NCBI RefSeq assembly: GCF_900113315.1
Contig: NZ_FOZG01000003.1
Location: 1-64,000, forward strand
Length of the DNA: 64,000 nucleotides
Source: Sphingomonas jatrophae
GTDB lineage: Bacteria; Pseudomonadota; Alphaproteobacteria; Sphingomonadales; Sphingomonadaceae
Reading direction: 5' to 3'
Positions 53,140 through 63,546 of this stretch are shown piece by piece. Positions within the stretch are counted from its first letter, which is position 1. The number at the start of each line of letters is the position of its first letter. The position numbers and the translations under genes are program-made. Under the pieces are notes generated by a model. It was not told the origin of the DNA. It ran no database searches and was given only the letters and a program-made list of their open reading frames with translations.

Positions 53140-53529
53140 ATGTACCAGACCCGTCTCGCCCCCGCCGCCGAAGCCTATCGCTCGGTCGATCTCACCAGCC
53201 GGATCGAGAGCGCCTCGCCGCACGGCCTCGTCACCATCCTCTACGAGGAGCTGCTCGGCGCGCTGGGCGTGGTCCGCGCCGCCGTTCGTGCGGGCACGAG
53301 CGCGAGCCGGGCGGACGGGCTGCCGCGGGCGCTGACCATCCTCCAGGCGCTGGAGAATGGCCTCGACCATGACAAGGGCGGCGCAGTGGCGGGGACGCTG
53401 GCGCAGGTCTATCGCGGTATCCGCGCGCAGGTGAGCAAGGCCGCCGGCGCGGGCGACCTGCCCGCACTCGACGAGGCGCGGCGGATGGTGGCGGATCTGG
53501 CGCTCGCGTGGGGGCAGATTGGCAAGTAG
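53140..53529 (+). CDS. fliS: flagellin export chaperone FliS
   Basis: The 129-aa helical protein carries 'SPHGLVTILYEELLGALGVV' and 'ALTILQALENGLDHDKGG', which match FliS helices. FliS binds the flagellin C-terminus and prevents early polymerisation. It lies directly after fliD in the usual order. Its stop is 7 bp from the convergent hydrolase. Confidence 0.88.
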   Translation: MYQTRLAPAAEAYRSVDLTSRIESASPHGLVTILYEELLGALGVVRAAVRAGTSASRADGLPRALTILQALENGLDHDKGGAVAGTLAQVYRGIRAQVSKAAGAGDLPALDEARRMVADLALAWGQIGK

Positions 53530-53536
53530 CCCCGCG

Positions 53537-54382
53537 TCAGGCGACGCCGTGAGCGCGGAAGAAGGCGAGCAGCCGCTTCCACCCGTCCGTCGCCGCGGCA
53601 GGCGTGTAGCTGTCCCGATAGTCGGCATGGAAGCCGTGCGGGGCACCGGGATAGACGACGATCTCGCCGGGGCGCTTGGCCGCCTTCACTGCGGCGCGCA
53701 TCGCCTCGACGTCGGTCAGCGGGATGCCCTTGTCCTCACCGCCATAGAGACCGAGGACGGGGGCTCGCAGCTCGGCGGCGCGCGGAATCACGGGCGCCAG
53801 CCGGCCATACCAGGCGACGCCGGCGCGGATGTCGCCATTGGTCATCGCGGCGCGCCAGACGACGGTGCCGCCCCAGCAATAGCCGGTGATGCCGATCGCG
53901 GCGGGCTTCACGAAGCGCTGGCTCTTCAGCCAGGCCGTGGTCGCGCGGACATCGCCGTCGACCTGAGGCTCGGAGGCCTGACCGACCACCGCCATGATCT
54001 TGGCCCGGTCGGGCTCGTTCGGCAGGTCGACGCCGGAGCGGTAGAAGAAGTCGGGCGCGACGGCGACGTAGCCGGCCTTGGCGAGGCGGCGGCACACGTC
54101 CTTGATGTACTCGTGCAGGCCGAAGATCTCGTTGATGACGACGATCGCGCCGTGGCGGGCGGTGCCGGCAGGGCGGGCGACATAAGCGGGCAGACCCTCG
54201 GCGGTGCCGTTGGGCAGGCGCGGCTCGTCGATGACGAGGCCCTCGGCGGGCGTCTGCACAGGCTTGGCCTCGGCGGACAGGGCCGCGACGGCATAGCCGC
54301 CGACGAGCAGCGAGGCGGCGGCGCGGCGGGTGAGGTGGAGATCCTCGGCCAGCGTGCCCTCGGGGCGGGTGAGGTGATCCAT
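53537..54382 (-). CDS. dienelactone hydrolase family protein
   Basis: The 281-aa alpha/beta hydrolase has a nucleophile Cys in 'GITGYCWGGTVVW', an Asp in 'LGLYGGEDKGIP' and a His in 'GAPHGFHADY', the Cys-Asp-His triad of dienelactone hydrolases. A twin-arginine-like N-terminus ('HLTRRAAASLLVGGYAVAAL') suggests Tat export to the periplasm. The substrate is uncertain. It is transcribed toward fliS. Confidence 0.85.
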   Translation of the reverse strand: MDHLTRPEGTLAEDLHLTRRAAASLLVGGYAVAALSAEAKPVQTPAEGLVIDEPRLPNGTAEGLPAYVARPAGTARHGAIVVINEIFGLHEYIKDVCRRLAKAGYVAVAPDFFYRSGVDLPNEPDRAKIMAVVGQASEPQVDGDVRATTAWLKSQRFVKPAAIGITGYCWGGTVVWRAAMTNGDIRAGVAWYGRLAPVIPRAAELRAPVLGLYGGEDKGIPLTDVEAMRAAVKAAKRPGEIVVYPGAPHGFHADYRDSYTPAAATDGWKRLLAFFRAHGVA

Positions 54383-54502
54383 CCGGAGGCTCCTGTGCTG
54401 CTGTCCCGAGCGAGGCTAGGCGGCGGCGCGGCGCCGGGCAAGCGGGCTTAGGTTGACGAAGTTGACACTCAGAGGCCCTATTCCTATAGGTCCGGATCGG
54501 TC

Positions 54503-55921
54503 CTATTCAGCCGCCGCCGTGCTTAGCCGGGTAAGCGGGCGCACCGCCGTCTCGACCGGCGCGAGCGGATCGAGCGTCCTGCCGCCAGTATCGACCTTCA
54601 GCGCTTCGAACCGGCGGGCCTGCGTCAGCACTTGCGATTCAAGCGAGCCGATCATCTGGTTGTAGGCGCCCGCCGCCTGCTCGAGATTGCGGCCGAGCTT
54701 CGTCACATGGCCGCCCATCGTGGCCAACCGGCGGTAAAGCTCCTTCCCCGCCTCCGCCACCTCCTGAGCCTGTGCGGCGAGCGCTTCCTGCCGCCACATG
54801 CCGGCCATGACCTTGGCCAGCGCCAGCATGTTGATGGTGGAGGCAAGGATGACGCCCTGGCGGAACCCCGCCTCGATCAGATCGGGCGCGCGCTCGGCCG
54901 CGGCGGCGAGGAAATGTTCGCCCGGCACGAACATGATGACGAAATCGGGCGCGCGGTCGAACTGCTTCCAATACGCCTTGCGCCCGAGATCATTGGCATA
55001 GGCCTTCAGCGCATTGGCGTGCTGGAGCAGCAAGCCCGCGCGGACGCCCTCATCCTCCTCGTCATAGGCCGCCTCGAAATGGACGAGCGGGCATTTGACA
55101 TCGACCACGATGGAGCGGCCGCCCGGCAGGTGGATGACGCAATCGGGCCTGAGCTGGCGATCCCCGTCCGCCACCGTCGTCTGAAGCGAGAAATCGACAT
55201 TCTCGGCCAGCCCCGCCTGTTCGAGGATGTTGCGTAGCTGCTCCTCACCCCAGCGGCCGCGCGCCTTGGGGCTGGAGCGCAGCACGTTGGTGAGCCGCGC
55301 CGTCTCCCGCCGGACGACCTCATTGCCCTGCGCCAGCTGCGTCACCGCCTCGCGCAGGCCCTCGTAGGAGCCGACGCGCGCGCGCTCGATCTCACCGAGT
55401 TTCTCGTCATAGCGCTTGAGCGTATCCTGCACGGGCGTGAGCAGCGCTTTCAGCTGGCCTTCGCTCCGCTCCGCCTGCTGGCCGAGCCGTTCGTCCGCGC
55501 GGGCGAGGAAGCGGGTCTGCGCCGTCTCCAGCGCCTGCCCGGCGAGCAGGCCGAACCGCTCCTGCAGCCGTGCCTCCATATCCTGCAATCCGGCGACCTG
55601 CGCGGCGTGCAGCCGATCCCGCTCGTCCAGCTGCGCGGCGAAGGCGCGCTCGCGCTCCTCCAGCCCGCTCTCCAGCGCGGCGAGGCGGCGCTCGGCGGCA
55701 TGACGCGCCTCCTCCGCCGCGATCACGCGCGCCTCCAGCGTATCCGCCTGCGCGCCGCGGATGCTGGCGCCGGCCAGCTCGGCCAGCGCGCGCGTCGCTT
55801 TCTCCTGCCAGCCGTCCCGCTCGGCCCGCAGCGTGGCGGCGCCTCGTGCAGCCGCCATCCAGCCGAGCACGAGGCCGCCTGCCAGCGCGACGAGAATCAG
55901 CAGCAGCGCCCACGCATCCAT
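54503..55921 (-). CDS. rmuC: DNA recombination protein RmuC
   Basis: The 472-aa protein has an N-terminal membrane helix ('ALLLILVALAGGLVLGWMAA'), a long coiled coil (residues about 30-190), and a PD-(D/E)XK-like RmuC domain with 'RGRWGEEQLRNILEQAGL' and 'IVVDVKCPLVHFEAAYDE'. RmuC limits DNA inversions between short inverted repeats. Divergent from sufE. Confidence 0.9.
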   Translation of the reverse strand: MDAWALLLILVALAGGLVLGWMAAARGAATLRAERDGWQEKATRALAELAGASIRGAQADTLEARVIAAEEARHAAERRLAALESGLEERERAFAAQLDERDRLHAAQVAGLQDMEARLQERFGLLAGQALETAQTRFLARADERLGQQAERSEGQLKALLTPVQDTLKRYDEKLGEIERARVGSYEGLREAVTQLAQGNEVVRRETARLTNVLRSSPKARGRWGEEQLRNILEQAGLAENVDFSLQTTVADGDRQLRPDCVIHLPGGRSIVVDVKCPLVHFEAAYDEEDEGVRAGLLLQHANALKAYANDLGRKAYWKQFDRAPDFVIMFVPGEHFLAAAAERAPDLIEAGFRQGVILASTINMLALAKVMAGMWRQEALAAQAQEVAEAGKELYRRLATMGGHVTKLGRNLEQAAGAYNQMIGSLESQVLTQARRFEALKVDTGGRTLDPLAPVETAVRPLTRLSTAAAE

Positions 55922-56007
55922 CGGTTCGCCTCACCGGAACATTCCGCGAACCAGTGGCGCGGCAGAAGTGGTTTGGCAAGGCCGCCCGGCTGGGTTAGGC
56001 CGCCGCC

Positions 56008-56415
56008 ATGGCCGACACGCTGGACGACATCCTCGCCGAATATGAGTTCCTCGACGCGGACGATCGCTATCGCCTGCTGATCGATCTCGGCCGCGCGCTG
56101 GAGCCGATGCCGGACGCGCTGAAGACGGACGCGACGCTGGTGCGCGGCTGTTCCGCATCGGTGTGGGTCTATCCGGTGCGGCAGGAGGATGGGCGGCTGC
56201 ACTTCCTCGCCGACTCCAATGCGGCGATCACGAAGGGGATCATCGCGCTCGTCCTCCAGACGGTGCAGGACCGGACGCCCGGCGAGATCGTCGCCGGCGA
56301 CATTGCGGGTGCGCTGGCGCCGTTCGGGCTGGAAAAGCAGTTGAGCTCCAACCGCACGCAGGGCATCCCCAACATGATCGCGCTGATCCGCGCGACGGCG
56401 GAGCGCATGGCATGA
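56008..56415 (+). CDS. sufE: SufE-family cysteine desulfurase activator
   Basis: The 135-aa protein has the SufE active-site loop with C48 in 'LVRGCSASVWVYP' and 'FLADSNAAITKGIIALVL'. SufE accepts persulfide sulfur from SufS for Fe-S assembly. Its stop overlaps the next ATG (ATGA). No suf genes are adjacent, as is common for the stand-alone copy in this group. Confidence 0.88.
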   Translation: MADTLDDILAEYEFLDADDRYRLLIDLGRALEPMPDALKTDATLVRGCSASVWVYPVRQEDGRLHFLADSNAAITKGIIALVLQTVQDRTPGEIVAGDIAGALAPFGLEKQLSSNRTQGIPNMIALIRATAERMA

Positions 56416-56807
56416 CGAAGCGGCTTTCCTTCCTGTTCGCCCCTGCCCTGCTGCTGGCGGCAAGCCCGGCGGCCGCGGAGCTGACGGTGGGCGCGATCAC
56501 CTTCACGCATGGCGACGTGCTCGACGCGCGCGCGCTGCCCGAGCCTGATGCGCCTCCCGTCATCATGGTGACGCTGGCGGATGCGGGCATGGCCAAGCTG
56601 GTCCGCGCGACGACAATCGAGGGCGGCGGCACCACGCCGATCCCGGTCAAGGTGGATGCGACGGCGCTGAACGAACTGCTCGTCACCGCCCCGCTCGACA
56701 ATCCGGTGCTGACGCTGACGGGTGCGAAGGATCTGAAGAGCGCTGAAGCGCTGGCGAAGTCGATCGCGGGGAAGGACCCGCTGCCGGACGAGATCGGGGA
56801 GGAGTGA
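56412..56807 (+). CDS. secreted protein of unknown function
   Basis: The 131-aa protein starts with a clear signal peptide ('LSFLFAPALLLAASPAAA') and is otherwise a compact beta-rich periplasmic domain with 'DARALPEPDAPPVIMVTLAD' and 'LLVTAPLDNPVLTLTG'. It resembles the SecD P1-head-like fold loosely; no firm family is assigned. The ATGA overlap with sufE indicates co-translation. Confidence 0.6.
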   Translation: MTKRLSFLFAPALLLAASPAAAELTVGAITFTHGDVLDARALPEPDAPPVIMVTLADAGMAKLVRATTIEGGGTTPIPVKVDATALNELLVTAPLDNPVLTLTGAKDLKSAEALAKSIAGKDPLPDEIGEE

Positions 56808-56850
56808 GGGCGCGGGTGGCGCGCGATGAAGGCATCTTGCCCTCCGCCCC

Positions 56851-56876
56851 GTTGGGCCTGAGCCTGTCGAAGGCCT
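56851..56876. repeat. inverted repeat copy left of the GIY-YIG gene
   Basis: GTTGGGCCTGAGCCTGTCGA continuing to 56876 matches, in reverse, the copy at 57178-57205, with one or two differences. Together they flank the GIY-YIG gene as a REP-like inverted pair. Confidence 0.75.
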
Positions 56877-56898
56877 GCCCTTCCATCTTGCCGCACCG

Positions 56899-57216
56899 GT
56901 GAGCTTCTGGACCTACATGCTCCATTGCTCCGGCGGCGTCTTCTACGTCGGGCACACCGACCATCTCGAACGACGCATTGCGGAGCATGAGAGCGGTGCG
57001 GTTCAGGGGTTCACGCGGGATCGTCTGCCCGTTCGCCTCGTCTGGTCGCAGACGTTTGCCAGCCGGATCGAAGCCTTGGAGGCGGAACGCCGCATCAAAG
57101 GCTGGAGCAGGGCGAAGAAGCTGGCGCTGATCCGCGGCGACTGGGCGGAAATTCAGCGTCTCGCCCGAAGCAAGACCGGGCCTTCGACAGGCTCAGGCCG
57201 AACGGAAGAGGGCTGA
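56899..57216 (+). CDS. GIY-YIG nuclease-fold protein
   Basis: The 105-aa domain has 'FWTYMLHCSGGVFYVGHTDH' (GIY-YIG strand pair) and 'RRIAEHESG' with the conserved Arg and His-Glu, as in YhbQ-like nucleases. The GTG start at 56899 is chosen because no ATG fits the motif. The last codons (about 57178 on, 'GPSTGSGRTEEG') lie inside the right repeat copy, so the repeat supplies the C-terminus. Confidence 0.78.
   Translation: MSFWTYMLHCSGGVFYVGHTDHLERRIAEHESGAVQGFTRDRLPVRLVWSQTFASRIEALEAERRIKGWSRAKKLALIRGDWAEIQRLARSKTGPSTGSGRTEEG
57178..57205. repeat. inverted repeat copy right of the GIY-YIG gene
   Basis: GGGCCTTCGACAGGCTCAGG continuing to 57205 is the reverse complement of the left copy. It overlaps the end of the GIY-YIG frame, so the last residues are encoded by repeat. 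Confidence 0.75.
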
Positions 57217-57249
57217 GAGTCCAGCCAGTGAGGTTTGACGGCCCCGCCC

Positions 57250-59022
57250 TCATTTCCGCCCGAACAGCTTCTCAATGTCGCCATGCGCCAGCTTCACCCA
57301 GGTCGGGCGGCCGTGATTGCATTGGCCGGAGTGGGGCGTCACCTCCATCTCGCGGAGCAGCGCGTTCATCTCGGGGACCGACAGCATGCGCCCGGCGCGG
57401 ACCGAGCCGTGGCAGGCCATGGTCGCGACGACATGGTCGAGCCGCTCGCGGAGGGTAAGGCCCGTGCCGTAGGCGGCAATCTCGTCCGCCAGGTCGCGGA
57501 CGAGGCCGGTGGCATCGGCGCGGCCGAGCGGCGCGGGGGTGGCGCGGACGAGCATGGCGGCGGGGCCGAAGCGTTCGAGATCGAGGCCGAGCGATGACAG
57601 CTCGGCCAGGTGCGGCTCCAGCCGGTCGCAGGCGGGCTCGTCCAGCTCGACCACCTCGGGCAGGAGCAACGTCTGTGCGGGCACGCCGCCGCCTGCCGCA
57701 CCCGCTTTCAGCCGCTCCATCACCAGCCGCTCATGCGCGGCATGCTGGTCGACGAGAACGAGGCCGTCCGCCGCCTCCGCAACGATATAGGTGGCGGCGA
57801 CCTGGCCGCGGGCGACGCCTAGGGGAAAGTCGACAGGCGGCGGCGGTGCCTCCGCCGGCTCGGCACGGCCGAGCGGCGCGGGGCCGCCGGCAGGTGCGGC
57901 AGGCGCGGGCACGAAATCGACCGGGCGATCCCACACGCTGCCCTGCCCGCCGCCGGATGGCAGCGGCGCCCAGGCGGGCACCAGCGGCTCGACCTGCCAG
58001 CTACCGAGCGACACGCCGGCCGGGCGATTGGCCGAGCGGTGGCCGGCGGCGTCGAGCGCGGCGCGTAAGCCCCCCACGATCAGCCCTCGAACGAGGCCCG
58101 CATCGCGGAAGCGCACCTCCGTCTTGGCGGGGTGGACGTTCACGTCGACCTCCTCGCCCGGCAGGTCGATGAACAGGGCCAGCACGGGGTGGCGATCGCG
58201 CGCGAGCAGATCCTGATAGGCGCCGCGCACCGCGCCGACGAGCAGCCGGTCCCGCACCGGGCGGCCGTTGACGAAGAGGAACTGGTGATCGGCGACGCCG
58301 CGGCTGAAGGTGGGCAGGCCGGCGACGCCGCCGAGGCGCACCTCGCCCCGGACATGATCCACCGCCACGCTGTTGGCGGCGAGCTCCCGGTCGGTCAGCG
58401 CGGCGACGCGCGCGGGGCGGCTGTCCTGCGGGGTGACGTGGAGCGTGCGCCGGCCGTCATGTTCCAGCGTGAAGCCGATGTCCGGCCGCGCCATGGCGAG
58501 GCGCTTCACCACATCGACGCAGGCGCCATATTCCGCCCGTGGGCTGCGGAGGAACTTGCGGCGGGCGGGCACCCGCTCGAACAATGCCTCCACGCGGACG
58601 CGCGTGCCGGGGGGCAGCGCCGCCGGCCCTTCGGCGACGAGCACGCCATTGTCGATGCAGCGCGACCAGCCGTCCGCGCCCCGCACGCGGCTGTCGATGG
58701 TCAGCCGCGCGACGGAGGCGATGGAGGGCAGCGCCTCGCCGCGGAAGCCGAGCGTGGTGACGGATTCGATCGCCTCGTCGGGGAGCTTGGAGGTGGCGTG
58801 GCGTTCGCAGGCGAGCGCGATCTCGTCGGGCGCCATGCCGCAGCCGTCGTCCACCACTTCGATCGAGCGCGTTCCGCCCTCGCCCAGTCGCACGGCGATG
58901 CGGGTGGCGCCGGCGTCGATCGCGTTCTCAACCAGCTCTTTCACCGCGGCGGCGGGCCGTTCCACCACCTCTCCCGCAGCGATACGGTTGACCAGATGCT
59001 CGGGAAGCCGTCGTATTGACAT
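57250..59022 (-). CDS. mutL: DNA mismatch repair protein MutL
   Basis: The protein of about 590 aa has GHKL ATPase motifs 'NRIAAGEVVERPAAAVKELV', 'DDGCGMAPDEI' and 'GFRGEALPSIASVA' in the N-terminal half, a Pro-rich linker (about 345-410) and a C-terminal dimerisation domain. The endonuclease motif D-Q-H-A-x2-E-x4-E is visible in 'DQHAAHERLVMER'. MutL links MutS mismatch recognition to nicking. ATG 59022 (M-S-I-R-R-L-P-E-H) is the family start; the upstream extension is rejected. Divergent from mreB. Confidence 0.93.
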   Translation of the reverse strand: MSIRRLPEHLVNRIAAGEVVERPAAAVKELVENAIDAGATRIAVRLGEGGTRSIEVVDDGCGMAPDEIALACERHATSKLPDEAIESVTTLGFRGEALPSIASVARLTIDSRVRGADGWSRCIDNGVLVAEGPAALPPGTRVRVEALFERVPARRKFLRSPRAEYGACVDVVKRLAMARPDIGFTLEHDGRRTLHVTPQDSRPARVAALTDRELAANSVAVDHVRGEVRLGGVAGLPTFSRGVADHQFLFVNGRPVRDRLLVGAVRGAYQDLLARDRHPVLALFIDLPGEEVDVNVHPAKTEVRFRDAGLVRGLIVGGLRAALDAAGHRSANRPAGVSLGSWQVEPLVPAWAPLPSGGGQGSVWDRPVDFVPAPAAPAGGPAPLGRAEPAEAPPPPVDFPLGVARGQVAATYIVAEAADGLVLVDQHAAHERLVMERLKAGAAGGGVPAQTLLLPEVVELDEPACDRLEPHLAELSSLGLDLERFGPAAMLVRATPAPLGRADATGLVRDLADEIAAYGTGLTLRERLDHVVATMACHGSVRAGRMLSVPEMNALLREMEVTPHSGQCNHGRPTWVKLAHGDIEKLFGRK

Positions 59023-59134
59023 GGGGGCCCCTCTAGCCCAAGCGCCGGCCTTCCGCGACCCGCCGAGACTCATCCAACTCCGTCCGGCGGGAGGGGGCCG
59101 CGGCAACGAACAGGTTTCTCCGGGCGGGACTTAA

Positions 59135-60181
<1,047 letters not shown>

Positions 60182-60209
60182 TCTCCGGGGCAGCGAGGGA
60201 GGAGCGGCG

Positions 60210-61103
60210 ATGCGTCCGCCGCGCCGCACATCGCCGGGCTTTTCGCGGCGGGCGCAATTCGGCCTGTTCGCCGCTTATGTGGCGGCGGTGGCGGGCGTGG
60301 TCATCGGCCTTGCGCTGGTGGTCGCCGCGCGCGTCGACCCACGCGGCTTCGCGCTGATCCGCGGCGCCGCGATCGACGCCATCGCTCCGCTCTCCGCCGC
60401 CGGCCGCTCCCTGGTGGAGCGCGTCTCCGGCATCGACGACGCGCTGTACGCTTATGTCGCGGCGGGCACGCAGAACCGGGCGCTCCGCGCCGAGAACATG
60501 CTGGCGCGCCGCCGCCTGATCGCGGCGCGCGGACTGGAGCGCGAGAATCGCCGCCTGCGCGCGCTGCTGCGGCTGGCCGAGCATACGCCCGACCGGGTGG
60601 CGACGGCGCGCATCGTCGGCTCGACCGCGAGCGGCAGCCACCGTCTCGCCACCCTGACCGCGGGCAGCCTCAACGGCGTGCGGCCGGGCCATCCGGTGCG
60701 CGCGCCGGAAGGGCTGGTCGGCCGCGTGCTGGAGACGGGCGCGACCGCCGCGCGCGTGCTGCTGCTGGCGGATACGGACAGCAGCGTGCCCGTGCTGATC
60801 GTCCGCAACGGCCAGCCGGCGCTCGCCAGCGGCCGCGGCGACGGGCGGCTGACGATCCGCCCGCTGGTGCCCGGCCCCGCCCCCTTCCGCCGCGGCGACG
60901 TGGCGCTGACCTCGGGCACTGGCGGCCTTTATCCGCCCGGCATTCCGGTGGCGGTGGTGGACAAGGTGGACCGCGACGGGGCGCTCGCCTGGCCGCTGGC
61001 GGACCCGGCACGGCTGGATTTCGTGATGGTCGAGCCGGCCTTCGCGCCGCCGCTGCCGCCCCCTGCCCCGCCGCTTGCGCCGCCAGCGGCTGCACCGCGC
61101 TGA
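60210..61103 (+). CDS. mreC: rod-shape-determining protein MreC
   Basis: The 297-aa protein has one N-terminal membrane helix (residues about 15-40), a coiled coil (about 85-120, 'RLIAARGLERENRRLRALLR') and the beta-barrel MreC domain ('ATARIVGSTASGSHRLATLT', 'GHPVRAPEGLVGRVLETG'), then a Pro/Ala-rich tail. MreC bridges MreB-MreD to PBP2. TGATG overlap with mreD. Confidence 0.93.
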   Translation: MRPPRRTSPGFSRRAQFGLFAAYVAAVAGVVIGLALVVAARVDPRGFALIRGAAIDAIAPLSAAGRSLVERVSGIDDALYAYVAAGTQNRALRAENMLARRRLIAARGLERENRRLRALLRLAEHTPDRVATARIVGSTASGSHRLATLTAGSLNGVRPGHPVRAPEGLVGRVLETGATAARVLLLADTDSSVPVLIVRNGQPALASGRGDGRLTIRPLVPGPAPFRRGDVALTSGTGGLYPPGIPVAVVDKVDRDGALAWPLADPARLDFVMVEPAFAPPLPPPAPPLAPPAAAPR

Positions 61104-61600
61104 TGCCGCCCTCCGCCGATCTGCCGCGCGTGCCGCTGCGCACGCGGATGACGCCCGCCGCCAGCGTGCTCGCCGCATCCTTGCTGGCGGCGCTGCCGGT
61201 GATCGCGACCGCCGCGGTGCTGCCGCCGTTCGGCCTGCTGGCGCTGCTCGCTTGGCGGCTGCTGCGGCCGGAGCTGTGGCCCGTCTGGGCGGCGCTGCCC
61301 TTCGGCCTGTTCGACGATCTCGTCTCCGGCCAGCCGCTGGGCAGCGGCATGGCGAGCTGGACGTGCGTGTTCCTCGCCATCGACCGGCTGGATCGCCGCT
61401 TTCCGCAGCGCGGCTGGCGGTTCGACTGGTGGATTGCGGCCGCCGCCTCTATCTTCGTGCTGGTGGCGGGGATGCTCGCCGCTGCCCTGCCGCTGACCAT
61501 GGTGCCCACCATCCTGCCCCAGATCGCGATCACCATCCTCGCTTTCCCCGCCGTGTCGCGCACGGTGGCGGCGCTGGACCGCTGGCGGCTGAAGCGGTGA
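61103..61600 (+). CDS. mreD: rod-shape-determining protein MreD
   Basis: The 165-aa membrane protein has about five hydrophobic segments, including 'VLAASLLAALPVIATAAVLP', and the family motif 'LWPVWAALPFGLFDDLVSG'. It stabilises the elongasome membrane complex. Its stop overlaps the PBP2 GTG (GTGA). Confidence 0.9.
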   Translation: MPPSADLPRVPLRTRMTPAASVLAASLLAALPVIATAAVLPPFGLLALLAWRLLRPELWPVWAALPFGLFDDLVSGQPLGSGMASWTCVFLAIDRLDRRFPQRGWRFDWWIAAAASIFVLVAGMLAAALPLTMVPTILPQIAITILAFPAVSRTVAALDRWRLKR

Positions 61601-63546
61601 TCGGCCGGCGGCGGGCGCCGCGGCTGGTGACGGAGCAGGCGCAGGCCTTCACCTTCACCAGGCGGGCGATGGTGCTGGGCGGGACGCAGATCGCCTTTGG
61701 CGGGCTGCTGGCGGCGCGGATGGGCTGGCTCTCCATTGCGGAGAATGAGCGCTACAAGCTGCTGGCGGAGAGCAACCGCGTGCAGCTGATGCTGATCCCG
61801 CCGCGGCGCGGCTGGATCGTCGACCGGCACGGCAAGCCGATGGCGCTCAACCGGCCGGATTTCCGCGTCGACCTGATCCCCGACCAGCTGCACGACAAGG
61901 AGCGCGTGCTGGCCGCGCTGCAACGTCTGCTGGCACTGCCCGACGACGAGATGGACCGCGTGCGCGAGGATCTGGAGCGCGCCGCCGGATACCAGCCGGT
62001 GCCCGTCGCCGAGAACCTGCCTTATGAGCGCTATGCCGCGGTCAGCCTGCGCCAGCCGGAGCTGCCGGGCGTGGCACCGGCGCAGGGCTATTCCCGCTTC
62101 TATCCGGATGGTGCGGCGGTGGCGCACCTGACCGGCTATGTCGGTGCCGCCTCGGCCAAGGATTATGAGCGCGAGCGCAACCCGCTGCTGATCACCCCCG
62201 GCTTCAAGGTGGGCAAGGACGGGCTGGAGAAGGTGCTGGAACGGCCCTTGCGCGGCGCTCCAGGCGCACGGCGGGCGGAGGTGACCGCCCGCGGCAAGCT
62301 GGTGCGCGAGCTGGACACGCGGCCCGACACGTCGGGCAAGACGGTGCGGCTGACGGTAGATGCGGGGCTGCAATCCTATCTCGCGCGGCGGATGGGCACG
62401 GCCAGCGGATCGGGCACGGTGATCGACTGCGCCACCGGCGACATCCTCGCCATGGTGTCGATGCCCGCCTACGACCCCAACAGCTTCTCCGATGGCATCA
62501 GCCATGCCGAGTGGGACATGCTGTCGGCCAGCGACCACCTGCCACTGATGAACAAGACGCTGCAGGGCTTGTATCCGCCGGGCTCGACCGTCAAGCCGAT
62601 GAACGCGCTGGCGCTGCTGGATGCGGGCGTGCGCGCGGACGAGCGCGTACTGTGCACCGGCCGCTACCGTCTCGGCCGCGGTTATTTCCATTGCCACAAG
62701 CGGGGCGGACACGGCGCGCTCGATATGGCGGGCGCGATCATGCAATCGTGCGACATCTATTTCTACACCATGGTGCGTCGCATCGGCATCGACCGGCTGG
62801 CGGCGATGATGCGGCGGCTGGGCCTCGGCGCCGAATTCGCGCTGCCCGTCGCCTCGCAGCGTTACGGCACGGTGCCCGACAGCGCGTGGAAGCGGCGCAA
62901 ATATGATGCCGAGTGGACCATCGCCGACACGGTCAACGCCAGCATCGGCCAAGGCTATATCCTCGCCAATCCGCTGCAGCTGGCGGTGATGGCGGCGCGG
63001 CTTGCCTCAGGGCGCGCGCTGGCGCCGCGGCTGCTGGCGCACCGCCCCGTCGAGACGCCGTCGCTAGGCATCGATCCCGAGCATTTCGCCATCGTCCGCG
63101 CGGCGATGAGCGGCGTCGTCAATGGCGGCGGCACCGGCGCCTCGGCGCGGATGCAGGTGCCGGGCGTGCTGCTGGCGGGCAAGACGGGCACCGCGCAGGT
63201 GCGCCGCATCACGATGGCCGAGCGGCGTCGCGGCGTGCTGAGCGACTATGCGACGCCGTTTCGCCTGCGCGACCATTCGCTGTTCGTCGGCTTCGCGCCG
63301 GCACACGCACCGCGCTACGCCTGCTCGGTGGTGCTGGAGCATTCGGGCCACATCGTCACCGCCGCGCCGATCGCGCGCGACGCGCTGACATGGCTGTTCG
63401 ACGCCAAGCGCGCGGAGACGACCTTGGCCGTGCTGGAAAAGGGCTGGGGCGGCGACATCCCGACCCGCATGCAGGCGGAGGCCGATGCCTGGCGCGCCGC
63501 GCGGGACGGCGCCGCCGCAGCGCCGGTGGCCGAGCGGCCGCGGTGA
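61597..63546 (+). CDS. mrdA: penicillin-binding protein 2, elongation transpeptidase
   Basis: The 649-aa protein starts at GTG 61597, overlapping mreD. It has an N-terminal membrane segment ('LGGTQIAFGGLLAARMGWLS'), the pedestal domain 'RGWIVDRHGKPMALNRPDFR', and transpeptidase motifs S-T-V-K ('YPPGSTVKPMNA'), S-C-D ('MQSCDIYFY') and K-T-G ('AGKTGTAQV'). PBP2 works with RodA in side-wall synthesis. The longer open frame from 61075 lies over mreC and mreD and is rejected. Confidence 0.93.
   Translation: MIGRRRAPRLVTEQAQAFTFTRRAMVLGGTQIAFGGLLAARMGWLSIAENERYKLLAESNRVQLMLIPPRRGWIVDRHGKPMALNRPDFRVDLIPDQLHDKERVLAALQRLLALPDDEMDRVREDLERAAGYQPVPVAENLPYERYAAVSLRQPELPGVAPAQGYSRFYPDGAAVAHLTGYVGAASAKDYERERNPLLITPGFKVGKDGLEKVLERPLRGAPGARRAEVTARGKLVRELDTRPDTSGKTVRLTVDAGLQSYLARRMGTASGSGTVIDCATGDILAMVSMPAYDPNSFSDGISHAEWDMLSASDHLPLMNKTLQGLYPPGSTVKPMNALALLDAGVRADERVLCTGRYRLGRGYFHCHKRGGHGALDMAGAIMQSCDIYFYTMVRRIGIDRLAAMMRRLGLGAEFALPVASQRYGTVPDSAWKRRKYDAEWTIADTVNASIGQGYILANPLQLAVMAARLASGRALAPRLLAHRPVETPSLGIDPEHFAIVRAAMSGVVNGGGTGASARMQVPGVLLAGKTGTAQVRRITMAERRRGVLSDYATPFRLRDHSLFVGFAPAHAPRYACSVVLEHSGHIVTAAPIARDALTWLFDAKRAETTLAVLEKGWGGDIPTRMQAEADAWRAARDGAAAAPVAERPR

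Noticed and set aside
60670-62952. 760-codon open frame on the minus strand over mreC, mreD and mrdA
   Set aside because: It is antisense to well-supported operon genes and is rich in Arg, His, Gly and Ala, as expected for shadows in high-GC DNA.
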